DNA of 64,000 nt, from NCBI GenBank assembly GCA_039105265.1, contig JAPFFF010000001.1:3658001-3722000 (forward strand), in the 5' to 3' direction. The position numbers and the translations under genes are program-made. Origin of the DNA: Tritrichomonas musculus. Taxonomy: Eukaryota > Parabasalia > Tritrichomonadida > Tritrichomonadidae. Shown here piece after piece: positions 10,372 to 19,783 of this stretch (the first letter of the stretch is position 1; the number at the start of each line of letters is the position of its first letter). Under the pieces are notes generated by a model. That model had not been told where the DNA came from. It searched no databases and saw only the letters and a list, made by a program, of their open reading frames with translations.

Positions 10372-10886
10372 TATAATATAAACGTGTTTTCTCTTTCAAA
10401 AAGTTTCCTAAAAACAAAATCATTTTTTTTATATATAGTTTCTAAAAACAGTAAATAAGGCTTCATAAATTATGAATCATAATGTTGTTCATTATTAAGC
10501 CTTATAATGTATGATTTAAAATTTTAAATAAAGTAATCTCGTATATTTATATGTTTTCCAATTTTGCCTTTCGTATAAAAATTCCTGTTAAATAACTTGT
10601 CAATGACCTTAGGTGTAAAAATAAATGCAAATATGCAACTACAATTCTTTTAGTTTTTAAATTATTGTTCATTACGGTTTTCCTACGAATTTTGGCCAAA
10701 ACGATCAAAAAATTAATGTATGTGGCTTTGATCGACATAATTATATTTCATCTAAGGAGAAAAATGATTTTTCATAAATAAAGTATGGCATATTCATGAG
10801 AAGATAAAAGGGAAAAGCTGAAAACAATGTATAAGATAAAATTATGTAAAGATATCTTTAAATATGAAAAAAAATAAAAATAAAAA
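10372..10886. other. Intergenic gap with hairpin
   Basis: This 515-bp gap lies between two minus-strand genes. A 9-bp inverted repeat (ATAAGGCTT / AAGCCTTAT, 10455-10505) could form a hairpin. A 63-codon minus-strand frame (10547-10738, starting MSIKATYINFLIVL) is open but has no recognisable feature, so I do not call it as a gene. Confidence 0.5.
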
Positions 10887-11237
10887 TTACTTCAAAGAAC
10901 TTTGCATTTGTTGCAATTTAGTTTCTGCTGCAGTGCATATTTTTTGTGTTGCGTCAATTTTTGCGTCGAGCGATTTTAATTCGTTGGCCATGAATTCAAG
11001 ACGATGTTGAACATTTTGTTTTGCCGCATCTAATTCTTCTTTAATTAAAGTAGGTCCAACTTGCTTCATAACTACGTCTTCTGTTGCGTTTAAATAGCCA
11101 AATTCTTCGAGAACGATTTCGTTTTCACGTTGGCCAATAACAAGTGTTGTTCTTTGCTCTAATAATGTTTGGAGAGTTTTATGAGCTTCTTCAACAGCTT
11201 TTCCAGCTTCTTCGAGTGCGCGAATATCTAAAGTCAT
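10887..11237 (-). CDS. PFDN6: Prefoldin subunit 6 (beta-type)
   Basis: The 116-residue protein has the beta-prefoldin layout of two coiled-coil helices flanking a short beta hairpin. The hairpin segment VVMKQVGPTLIKEELDAAK and the following QHRLEFMANELKSLDAKI match the PFDN6 pattern (VYKLVGPVLVKQEL, RLEFI). Prefoldin is the hexameric chaperone that hands nascent actin and tubulin to CCT. Length equals the family norm. The ATG at 11237 is the first Met and is preceded by a TCAATCC initiator-like motif about 12 bp upstream. Confidence 0.85.
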   Translation of the reverse strand: MTLDIRALEEAGKAVEEAHKTLQTLLEQRTTLVIGQRENEIVLEEFGYLNATEDVVMKQVGPTLIKEELDAAKQNVQHRLEFMANELKSLDAKIDATQKICTAAETKLQQMQSSLK

Positions 11238-11440
11238 CTAAAAAGTGGATTGGATTGAGCATAAACGGTCGCTAATCAGCTTGAAATCATAAATCAAAAT
11301 GAATTTAGAACAAAAGCATCATATGAAAAAAGCGTTTTATCAACATAATTTTAAATTATATTTTATTGAATGGTTAATCCAAATATATATTTCTCATTTA
11401 ATTGTAATATTTAGTTTATTTTTTTCAGGATAAATTTATT

Positions 11441-11448
11441 TCATTATA
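11441..11448 (+). promoter_or_regulatory. Initiator-like motif of importin gene
   Basis: TCATTATA lies 29 bp before the ATG at 11470 and fits the trichomonad Inr pattern. The call rests on motif and position only. Confidence 0.45.
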
Positions 11449-11469
11449 AAACTTTTAACTTATTTTTAA

Positions 11470-14232
11470 ATGAGTCAACAAAATGCTCATGATCTAGCAC
11501 CAATAATTATATCATTGACATCAGAAAAAACAGATGATCAAACACGTCAAAACGCCCAAAAATTAATTATTAATTCTTTTTCAGATGATCTTATGAGATC
11601 ATTCATTGAATTAATAAAATCGAATCAATTTGATGAGCAAACAATAAATTCTTCAATCATAGTTTTTAGTAATATTTTAAAAAACATTAAAATGATAGGT
11701 AAAATTACTAATATATCTTCAATTCTAATAGAAGTTTATTCAATTTCAATTCATTTAATTTTAAATTCTAACAATTTCATGACAGCGCATCTTTCTGCTA
11801 CCTTGTTAATTGCAAGCGTTAATTCTTTTTTATTATTGAATCAATCTAAGCAAAATCAAAATCTTCTTTTTTTTCAAGATTTATTCAATGGCATTCTCAA
11901 TAATCAATCCTTTTTTTCATTACATGGTTTTTGCTTTGCAACTTGTGATTTATTAAATGATTATTCTATTTTCGCATATTGCAACCAAAATCAAATCAAT
12001 GATTTTTTCAATGGAATTATAAATATTCTTCAACAGAATTATAGTTTATATGAAAATAAACAAAAAATAAATGATTTTAGCGAATGTGACCATATTTTTA
12101 TAGCTTCCAATGAATTTCTTAATCTCAGCAAAACTATTTTTGAACAAGATGAAATTTATGATTTTTTAAGTAAAAATCCACAAATTTTTGAAATTTTACT
12201 CAAATCAATTTTCAATTTTTTAAGTATCCTTGATACTTTTGAAAATTCAATTGAATGTTTTACAGCGATTGTTGACTATGACCAAATATTATTATTTCCT
12301 TTGCTTCCGCACATTGTTGAAACGATTTCAAATTTTATTTCAAATAATAATATTGATTATTCAAACAAATTGATATATGATTCCATATTTTCAATTTGCA
12401 ACTTTTTTAAGTCCCTTTCAAGTAAAAACTCTTTTTTATTTTTAGACTTAAATATACCTTCTATTTTAACAAATCTATGCAAAATAGCATCAATTGTACC
12501 AATCAATTGCGACTTAAACTCAAATTGGGAGCCACATAATATAAGTCAAATAGCCCTTTTCAATATTATATACGAGATATCTCGAATTGTTTTATATTCT
12601 AAACATATTCCGGAAGATGCACAAAAAACGAAAGATAAGCTATCTTCAATTCTCACGAATTTGGTTTCTCTTGCGACAAATCTTTTGTCCTCACCAAATT
12701 ATTATGATCGCTCAACTTCACTTATAATATTTCAATCACTAATTGAAATTTTTGAAGACTCAATTTTTTTTCCAGCCAAACCACTAATTTTTCAGCTTGT
12801 AAATGATGATGTTCCAAGAGTTCGCCAAGCTTCAATTCAATGTTTAATTAAATATGTTTCAACATTTCCAGATCATCGTTGTTCAAGTGATTCGCAATTT
12901 AGAGCTATCACAGAAATTTTTCAAGTAGCCAAAGATCATCTCAATGAAAACTCTAATAATAGCAATGTATGCCAAGATGATTGCTCTTCAATTTCAATGT
13001 CAACTTTTCGTTTATTATTTCATATATCATTAATTCCAGGTTTCGAGTCATTAGCTGAATTAATGAATTCCATTTTTATTAATCTCCCATATTTACTCAG
13101 TATTAACAGAAGCAGTATTTTGAGAAAAACGTTGCAAATAATAAGAGAATCTCATTTAGAAATCATGAATTCATACCCGACAATTGAAAATCTTTTTATT
13201 TTTTGTATGTCAAAGTTGAATGGTAATGAATCAAATCAAGAAAATTCATTTTCACTTTCCAATTCTAATATATATGATTCATTACCATATATAGTTGAAA
13301 TTATATTAGAATATTTCAAACGTTTCAATCATAAACTTGTGATTTCGCCTGATTTAATTCAAATTTTGATTAATTTTTTATTATCAGTTAAGCCAACTCA
13401 ATCATCTTTTGGATTTCCTTTAATTGGATATATTTTCTTCAATATTTTAAATGATCTTTCAAGCTTCAATGAGATAATACCATCATTATGCAAAACTTCT
13501 TTTTCTCTTCTACAAAAAACAAATGAAGTTTACTCTGACCAAGATCCAGTCGTTTTTTCTCAGTGCTCAATTCACTCAATTTTGTTTTTTAAATATATGA
13601 TACTTAGAAATCTAATTCCTGAGACATTAGCAGAAATGATTTTCAACATTATTCTTCCATACGCATTAGGATATAATTATAATTCGATTGATTCATTAAA
13701 CCCAAACTTAAACGAAGAAGAAGAAGTTGTTGATGAGGAAATTGAAGAAAATGCAATTTCTTTTGACTTGCAAGTTTATTCAATGAATTTATCTTTAATA
13801 ATTGCACATAGAGCTCGTGAATTTTTGACTTGTAATGGTGATGCAATGATGAAATCATTCACTTCGATCTTAAATCCTTGTAATTTCTTAAATGTTGGCA
13901 AAAACTCTAAAATCCGATTATTCAAAATTGTAATTGAATCTTTCGAAATTGTTTTATCGATGTTCCCAGCTGAGTTTTTTGCTGATGATAATCCAGCAAT
14001 CATTAAGAACTTTATCAATCTTATGATTACTTTGAAGGAGCAATCATCAATTAATCTTAAAGAAATAATGAAACTGTTTAATTTTATTGCTAAAAACTTT
14101 CCAATTATTGTTCGTAATGAGATCAGTGAACAATTCGTAGATTTTCGCATGTTTGTTAAATATTTTTCATCAAATGAAGCTATTTATAACGATCTCAAGA
14201 GAACAACTCATAATCTTAAATTAAAACTATAA
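11470..14232 (+). CDS. Importin-beta-like HEAT-repeat karyopherin
   Basis: This 920-residue, almost entirely helical protein begins MSQQNAHDLAPIIISLTSEK, with an importin-beta-type N-terminal segment (TDDQTRQNAQKLIINSF). HEAT repeats run throughout; a clear one is DDVPRVRQASIQCLIKYVS near residue 450. An acidic loop (NEEEEVVDEEIEE) lies near residue 745, as in the IPO4/IPO5 class where it contacts cargo or Ran. It probably carries cargo through the nuclear pore. Family assignment is to importin-beta in general; the specific member is not clear. A second, similar-sized protein is encoded at 60,805-63,429. Confidence 0.65.
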   Translation: MSQQNAHDLAPIIISLTSEKTDDQTRQNAQKLIINSFSDDLMRSFIELIKSNQFDEQTINSSIIVFSNILKNIKMIGKITNISSILIEVYSISIHLILNSNNFMTAHLSATLLIASVNSFLLLNQSKQNQNLLFFQDLFNGILNNQSFFSLHGFCFATCDLLNDYSIFAYCNQNQINDFFNGIINILQQNYSLYENKQKINDFSECDHIFIASNEFLNLSKTIFEQDEIYDFLSKNPQIFEILLKSIFNFLSILDTFENSIECFTAIVDYDQILLFPLLPHIVETISNFISNNNIDYSNKLIYDSIFSICNFFKSLSSKNSFLFLDLNIPSILTNLCKIASIVPINCDLNSNWEPHNISQIALFNIIYEISRIVLYSKHIPEDAQKTKDKLSSILTNLVSLATNLLSSPNYYDRSTSLIIFQSLIEIFEDSIFFPAKPLIFQLVNDDVPRVRQASIQCLIKYVSTFPDHRCSSDSQFRAITEIFQVAKDHLNENSNNSNVCQDDCSSISMSTFRLLFHISLIPGFESLAELMNSIFINLPYLLSINRSSILRKTLQIIRESHLEIMNSYPTIENLFIFCMSKLNGNESNQENSFSLSNSNIYDSLPYIVEIILEYFKRFNHKLVISPDLIQILINFLLSVKPTQSSFGFPLIGYIFFNILNDLSSFNEIIPSLCKTSFSLLQKTNEVYSDQDPVVFSQCSIHSILFFKYMILRNLIPETLAEMIFNIILPYALGYNYNSIDSLNPNLNEEEEVVDEEIEENAISFDLQVYSMNLSLIIAHRAREFLTCNGDAMMKSFTSILNPCNFLNVGKNSKIRLFKIVIESFEIVLSMFPAEFFADDNPAIIKNFINLMITLKEQSSINLKEIMKLFNFIAKNFPIIVRNEISEQFVDFRMFVKYFSSNEAIYNDLKRTTHNLKLKL

Positions 14233-14330
14233 ACCATTTGTAAGTAAAGATAGAATCATGTATAATTCTTTTATTATATTTTATTTTATTTTTTTTTGAT
14301 CATTGGAGACCGTTAAAGGACCAATTAAAA

Positions 14331-16679
14331 ATGTTTCAATTCTTGCTTTTTCTCTTTTTCTCATTTTCTTTTCAATTTTCCTTTGTCGATGAGATAAATA
14401 AAGTTCCTGATCCAGTTATTGATGTGCCTATATCCATTGTTTTTTTTGGAAACCATCCAATTGTATCGCCAAAAGTAATTAAAACAGATTTTGCAAATAA
14501 ATGGTTTAAAAATCTTGGTCATGTCATTCAGCAAAAAGTAAAAAAATCATCACAGTATTATTTTTCATCACAAGAAATCAAATATCCGCCAATTCGTTAT
14601 AAATTTAATTTCAATGTTTTCAACATCAGTGAAAAAGATAACCAAGCATTAGAAAACGTATTTTTATATGTATCCCGACCAGGCTCTCAATTCATTAAAG
14701 AAGATTTTAAAATCATTCATCCTTACTCAATTCAAGATCTTTTTGATTCATTTATTGAATACTATAAAATTAAAGGCTATGTATTTTTTGTTTACGCTAA
14801 TAATCAGACTCAATTCCAATTTTGTGAAGGTATCAGTTATAACGAATATATTTCAATCGTTGAAAATCGCTCTGATTATGAAACTGAAATAAAATATTAT
14901 AGATATGGTCATGAGCATCCAATAGGATCATTTGATCGAAAACTTTCATGGTCAGCACATATCAATAATTTACTAAATAAATCAAATCCAAATGAAGGTT
15001 TTGGTAATTGGTCAACTGCAGAATCAGTTTATAAAAATATGATTGGCTATGATGACTTGAAAAATGAGCTTAACAATTTATCAACTATAAACCAGTGTTA
15101 TCCATATTGGGTGATTTCATCGCATGATTCGGATTCAAGGTATAGATCTAGCCGTTCTTTCTTTATGGATGTTTCTACGTTTGCCCAATCATCAATTACA
15201 GGAGAGTCAAACGAAGATTCGCCAACAATTTCTGAAAAAATGCAAGACGCAATCCATTCTTTTGAATCTATTTGCAATGCTCAGAGAAGTGTTAATATTG
15301 ATTATTGCATGAAGTTAGAAAAGTACATTACAGATTTAAGAGCAGAGATGGTTGCCTTTGGATCTAAAAAATCTTATCAATCACTTGAAAGATTTTTAAG
15401 CAATGCATCATCAATTATTTTAGATGCATTGAAAACACAGATTGCACCAACAATTCCATCATATGATATCGAGCTTCCAGATACTTTTCATATATCATTC
15501 ATGACTATTGGAAAGAAGCCAGAATATTTCAAACATATTGATTTTAATAGGATGTTTGATGATTATTCAATTGGAAGAACTAAAACAAATCTTCAACAAG
15601 AATCTGCAAAATTAATCGAATGGCCAATGATTGTTCTACCACTTTTTAATGCAAGTTATATCTTTCAGACTTATAATGACTATTTTAATTTTACAAATCT
15701 AAGTCGTCATAAGTATTTATATGATTTAATGAATATACAATATATTTCTGCTGAATCACTTCGAGAACCATTGCAATATAAAACAGTCAATCCTAAGCTT
15801 TATAAGAGTGAAAACAATGAAGTAGTACGTGATGTAGTATCAATTATTGTTTTTCCAGAAAATAACAAAGTCTTTCAGCCAATTTTAATAAATGGAAACA
15901 CAGATTCATTTGCTTTCGATCTAGTATCATTATCCATTGCAAACAACATTGACGATGAATTCCTTCAGAATTCCAAAGATACGAAAACAAATCAAGAAAA
16001 TCATGTATTTGATGATAATGGTTTATCATATAAATTAGATTCTTTATATGTTTATAATTACGATTTCCGACCAAATTCAGTAATTCGATCAACATTAATA
16101 CATATGTATGGCTTAACACCATCTAAGCGTTGGCGTTCTCTTTCAATTATGTGTCCTTTTTCACAGCACACAACTCTTAACCAAGTTTCACGTGATGTTG
16201 CTTATAGAAATTCCGTTTGGTTTGAACTTGGTAAGACAAAAACTCGAATTAACAAGCATTCAACTCGAGTCATTAAGCTTCTCAAACTTGCTCGTCAATT
16301 GACAGCTGATTCTACAACTAAAAGAGCAGCAGTTGCTTTTTCAGAAGATGCCTTGATTTCAATGGCAGTTGATTTGAGAATTCAAATGGATGAAGTTTTG
16401 AGATATGCTTCTGAACTTAATTTTGAAGAAATGTTGGAAGCTGTAAAACATCTTCGATCAAAGAGGAAGTTGTTAACTAATAAACTGAAAAATGTCTCTG
16501 CAGAACTTGAGCTTCAGCTGTGTGAATATGCTCCTGCACATTTAATTGTGAAAGAACAGTCAATTTTGGATAAAACAGATAAACTTGCTGCATTGTTGTT
16601 CCCAATTTGGATTACAGTACTATCTGCATCAGTTTTTGGTGCCATTTATGTTTTCACGAACAGAATGAAATTGAATTAA
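14331..16679 (+). CDS. Type I membrane / secretory-pathway protein, unrecognised
   Basis: The 782-residue protein has a strongly hydrophobic, Phe-rich signal peptide (MFQFLLFLFFSFSFQFSF). A long lumenal region follows with many N-x-S/T sites, and one C-terminal transmembrane helix (about residues 755-775, LFPIWITVLSASVFGAIYVF) before a very short basic tail. It resembles in layout conserved eukaryotic single-pass lumenal proteins, but I cannot name a family. It lies about 100 bp downstream of the importin gene on the same strand, with a TCATTGG initiator-like motif about 28 bp before the ATG. The frame is long and uninterrupted. Confidence 0.7.
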   Translation: MFQFLLFLFFSFSFQFSFVDEINKVPDPVIDVPISIVFFGNHPIVSPKVIKTDFANKWFKNLGHVIQQKVKKSSQYYFSSQEIKYPPIRYKFNFNVFNISEKDNQALENVFLYVSRPGSQFIKEDFKIIHPYSIQDLFDSFIEYYKIKGYVFFVYANNQTQFQFCEGISYNEYISIVENRSDYETEIKYYRYGHEHPIGSFDRKLSWSAHINNLLNKSNPNEGFGNWSTAESVYKNMIGYDDLKNELNNLSTINQCYPYWVISSHDSDSRYRSSRSFFMDVSTFAQSSITGESNEDSPTISEKMQDAIHSFESICNAQRSVNIDYCMKLEKYITDLRAEMVAFGSKKSYQSLERFLSNASSIILDALKTQIAPTIPSYDIELPDTFHISFMTIGKKPEYFKHIDFNRMFDDYSIGRTKTNLQQESAKLIEWPMIVLPLFNASYIFQTYNDYFNFTNLSRHKYLYDLMNIQYISAESLREPLQYKTVNPKLYKSENNEVVRDVVSIIVFPENNKVFQPILINGNTDSFAFDLVSLSIANNIDDEFLQNSKDTKTNQENHVFDDNGLSYKLDSLYVYNYDFRPNSVIRSTLIHMYGLTPSKRWRSLSIMCPFSQHTTLNQVSRDVAYRNSVWFELGKTKTRINKHSTRVIKLLKLARQLTADSTTKRAAVAFSEDALISMAVDLRIQMDEVLRYASELNFEEMLEAVKHLRSKRKLLTNKLKNVSAELELQLCEYAPAHLIVKEQSILDKTDKLAALLFPIWITVLSASVFGAIYVFTNRMKLN

Positions 16680-17110
16680 TTTATCATATATTATTTTTTA
16701 TTTTTGTTAATAAAGTATTTTATTCTTCCATACTGTACTTTTTATGTGTATTTATTTAATTATTTGTTTGATTGTAAAAGAAAAAGAAAAAAAAATCAGG
16801 ATATTTAGAATCAAATTTCATTTTAACCAAAAAATCAGGATATTTATGAACAATGAAGAAAAAGATTAAAACTTTAAAGTGCGTCAATAAGAACTTCATT
16901 TTTATATATATAAAAACTATGATTAATGATGAAAAAGATTAAAGATTTAAAAAAGAGATTTACTTATTTTAAAAGGAAAAGGATTCATATATATAATTTA
17001 TGAGCTTTTTTTAAAAAACATTCATTACAATAAACCAATAAATTTCATAAAAAATAATATCAATAATATTTTTTGAAATTATAATTACTCTTCTGTTTCT
17101 ATTTTAAAAA
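16680..17110. other. Convergent intergenic region with short repeats
   Basis: This gap of about 430 bp sits between convergent genes. It holds a 15-bp direct repeat (AAATCAGGATATTTA) near 16,793 and 16,829, and a loosely repeated AATGATGAAAAAGATTAAA block near 16,852 and 16,926. No reading frame is evident. Confidence 0.5.
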
Positions 17111-19354
17111 TTAGCTTTTGTTCTTATCATCATCTTTGTCCTTTTTATCTTTTTTGTCTTTTTTGTCTTTCTTGTCTTTCTTATTATCTTTTTCTTTTTC
17201 TTTTTCCTTAACTTCCTCTTCTTCAGTTGGGGCAGCATCAGCTTCGGTTTCAGGAGGTGTTGGTGGTTTCCATTGATCCAAATGAGATACAACATATTCG
17301 AATTTCATCTCAGGAGTCCAATCAAATTGAATTAATTTGTCAGCAACAAAAGCTAATGTTTGAACAAATTCAACAAAAGTGATTTTACACTTCATGAAAG
17401 AGGTAAAGAACTTTCTGAAATTCATTTCTTCTTCTTCTTCAATTGCTTTTGTAACTCCTGAATATTTCTGGAAGCATAGAACGTCCATAACAGACAAGCC
17501 CTCGAGAGCAAGAATATTTTCATTTTCAGCATCAGCATTATTATTATTTACTGAAGAGGAACCGGTAAAGAAGCCTCGATCTCCGAGAAATAGTACAAGA
17601 TCACGAATGGTCATAATACCTGAATAAGGTGTAACTGTAACATCAACATTTGGATCGATTTGCATTCCTAATTTCAATTGTTCTATCTGAAAACGGCTGC
17701 AACCTGATGCATAACCGCTAAAATCGAGATATAATTGTAATAGGCTTGGTGAGTATTTGGTAACCATATCATCAAAAGAAGGAGTTGAAATCGATTTTCT
17801 GAAAATGCTGTGATCGTTTTCTGGAGGCGTATCGTCAACAAAAATTGAATTTTCAAGAAATCGTGTAACTTGAAGAATAAGAGAATCTGGGAAACTTTCT
17901 CCAAGTTGATGATGAGCTAATCTGACGAGAGCTTCGAAAAATTGATACAAAAAGAGAGTTGCAAACGGATCTGGAGAATCTTTGAGGGGTTCGTTTTCAA
18001 AGTCGATTGGAGGAGGTGGAACACCTTGTGAAATTCCAAATGTTGATGGCATTGAATTGATTAATTGCTCACTTAATTGTTTGTCATCAGGTTTAACAGA
18101 TGGTTTTTCAAGATTCCATTGGACAACATCGTCTGCATCACTGAGTCGAAATGATGGCTGGAGGATTGTTCCTTTATCTTGCAAAAATCTCCACATACCA
18201 ACCATTCGAAGAGCAGTAATGGTTTTATCGTCAGCCCACTGGATACGTGAATATTGCTGATATAAAGCTCTAAGCTTTGGTAAAAATCTAACATAAATGT
18301 TGCAAAGAGAATTCATAACTTCATCCGCTGATTCTGAAGGAGCTAAAAGACGATCTAATGGGAAATTGAGAGAGATTGATGGTGTTGGGACGAAGAGTTG
18401 TCCATCTTGAAATATAGATCCATCACGGAATTCACTGTCATAAACTCTTCCATCTCTTGATGTAAAGGTGCCTTTTCCGTTTTTGCGATTATCTTTCCAT
18501 TCACCTTTATAAACTGCACCATTAGCATAATAAAATGTTCCTTGTCCACTTCTAAGTGAGTTTTCAAAATGTCCAAGGTATCTATTTGATTGAACAAATT
18601 GAACAGATGGTGATTGTGCAGAAAAAGCATAAACAATTTCACCTTCTCCAGACATTTGTCCATCAACAAATTCACCAACATAATAAGAACCGCTTTCTTT
18701 CCAGGTGAATTTGCCATGGCCATGCCTTTTGCCGTTATGCCATTGGCCTTCATATACATTTCCATTTGGATAATACATTGTTCCATTTCCTTCACGTTGA
18801 CCAAGTTGAAAATCGCCAACATATTTATGATCGCAGCCTTGTTCACCATAGTAACAAGTTCCTTGGCCATGGAACAATCCATTTTGCCAGCTCCCTTCAT
18901 AAACAAATGGTTTAGGACCTGCGCGACGATAAATCCCTTGACCGTTTCTGATTCCATTAACAACACTTCCTTCATATGTAGATCCATCTTTCCATTCGAT
19001 TCTTCCTGAACCTGTGAAATTTCCCCAATTAAAAGTGCCTGTATATTTTGCTCCAAGGTCAGTCCATGTATATTCACCTTCTCCGTGAATTATTCCTTCA
19101 TGCATTTCTCCTTTGTATGTATTTCCGCTAAAGAAAACAAAAGGATCTTCATCGTTTTTATGTTCTTCGGTAAAGCAGTGCGTAACAGATGTAGAGAAAA
19201 AGAAGCCAAAAGGATTTTCTGTAACTTCGTCTTGCGATGATTGTGATTCGTTTTCTGGTATTTCTTCGCTTTCAAGATAAGGTTCGGATTCGTATTGTTC
19301 GGCTTGTTCTTCTTCTTCTTGGACAGCGTCTGGAGTTGTATTTTCTTTGTCCAT
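17111..19354 (-). CDS. RSPH10B-like MORN-repeat protein
   Basis: The start is placed at ATG 19354 (MDKENTTPDAVQEEEEQ); the codons upstream in frame read as leader-like noise. After an acidic N-terminus, nine to ten MORN repeats run from about residue 75 to 320 (for example YKGEMHEGIIHGEGEYTW, YEGQWHNGKRHGHGKFTW). A helical domain follows with ALRMVGMWRFLQDKG, as in radial spoke head 10 homologue B. The C-terminus is a charged K/D/E tail with KKDKKDKKDKK repeats. RSPH10B-type proteins belong to the axonemal radial spoke, so a flagellar role is inferred. About 747 residues, close to the family length. Confidence 0.72.
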   Translation of the reverse strand: MDKENTTPDAVQEEEEQAEQYESEPYLESEEIPENESQSSQDEVTENPFGFFFSTSVTHCFTEEHKNDEDPFVFFSGNTYKGEMHEGIIHGEGEYTWTDLGAKYTGTFNWGNFTGSGRIEWKDGSTYEGSVVNGIRNGQGIYRRAGPKPFVYEGSWQNGLFHGQGTCYYGEQGCDHKYVGDFQLGQREGNGTMYYPNGNVYEGQWHNGKRHGHGKFTWKESGSYYVGEFVDGQMSGEGEIVYAFSAQSPSVQFVQSNRYLGHFENSLRSGQGTFYYANGAVYKGEWKDNRKNGKGTFTSRDGRVYDSEFRDGSIFQDGQLFVPTPSISLNFPLDRLLAPSESADEVMNSLCNIYVRFLPKLRALYQQYSRIQWADDKTITALRMVGMWRFLQDKGTILQPSFRLSDADDVVQWNLEKPSVKPDDKQLSEQLINSMPSTFGISQGVPPPPIDFENEPLKDSPDPFATLFLYQFFEALVRLAHHQLGESFPDSLILQVTRFLENSIFVDDTPPENDHSIFRKSISTPSFDDMVTKYSPSLLQLYLDFSGYASGCSRFQIEQLKLGMQIDPNVDVTVTPYSGIMTIRDLVLFLGDRGFFTGSSSVNNNNADAENENILALEGLSVMDVLCFQKYSGVTKAIEEEEEMNFRKFFTSFMKCKITFVEFVQTLAFVADKLIQFDWTPEMKFEYVVSHLDQWKPPTPPETEADAAPTEEEEVKEKEKEKDNKKDKKDKKDKKDKKDKDDDKNKS

Positions 19355-19783
19355 TTTACAAATTAAATTAACGTATTTATTTAAAACGTCGCTTATTGAA
19401 ATTTTGTAATAAAAATTGTAAACTTCACAAATTAAAATGTTGATGGAATTCCATAAAAAACTCAAGAATTATAATTTCTTGAAGGCAAGCTTGAAATGAA
19501 AACATCCTCTTGTCTAATAAAAATAAAATAAACATCAATAAGCTTTTCAATTATTGATTTTTATATTTAAAATTAATATATTGCATTTTCAAATATGCTA
19601 ACTAATAAAATATATATGTATTTCGAGCCATTTTATATATATGTATGGCATGCTTATTATAAAATCAATATAAAATTTTTATATTATAAAAATAATCATT
19701 ACTTAATTTAAATAAAATTTATAAATAAACATATGAAACTAATCAATTGGCAAAAATATAATACAATTTATATAATTAAAATA
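19355..19783. other. Intergenic, very AT-rich
   Basis: This gap of about 430 bp separates the MORN gene start from the 3' end of the CC2D2A-like gene on the same strand. A TTTCAATAAG initiator-like motif on the minus strand lies some 50 bp before the MORN start. Nothing else is visible beyond A/T-rich runs. Confidence 0.55.

Noticed and set aside
18355-19077. 240-codon minus-strand frame
   Set aside because: It overlaps the MORN gene in another frame; its length comes from the periodic MORN codons and no domain is visible.
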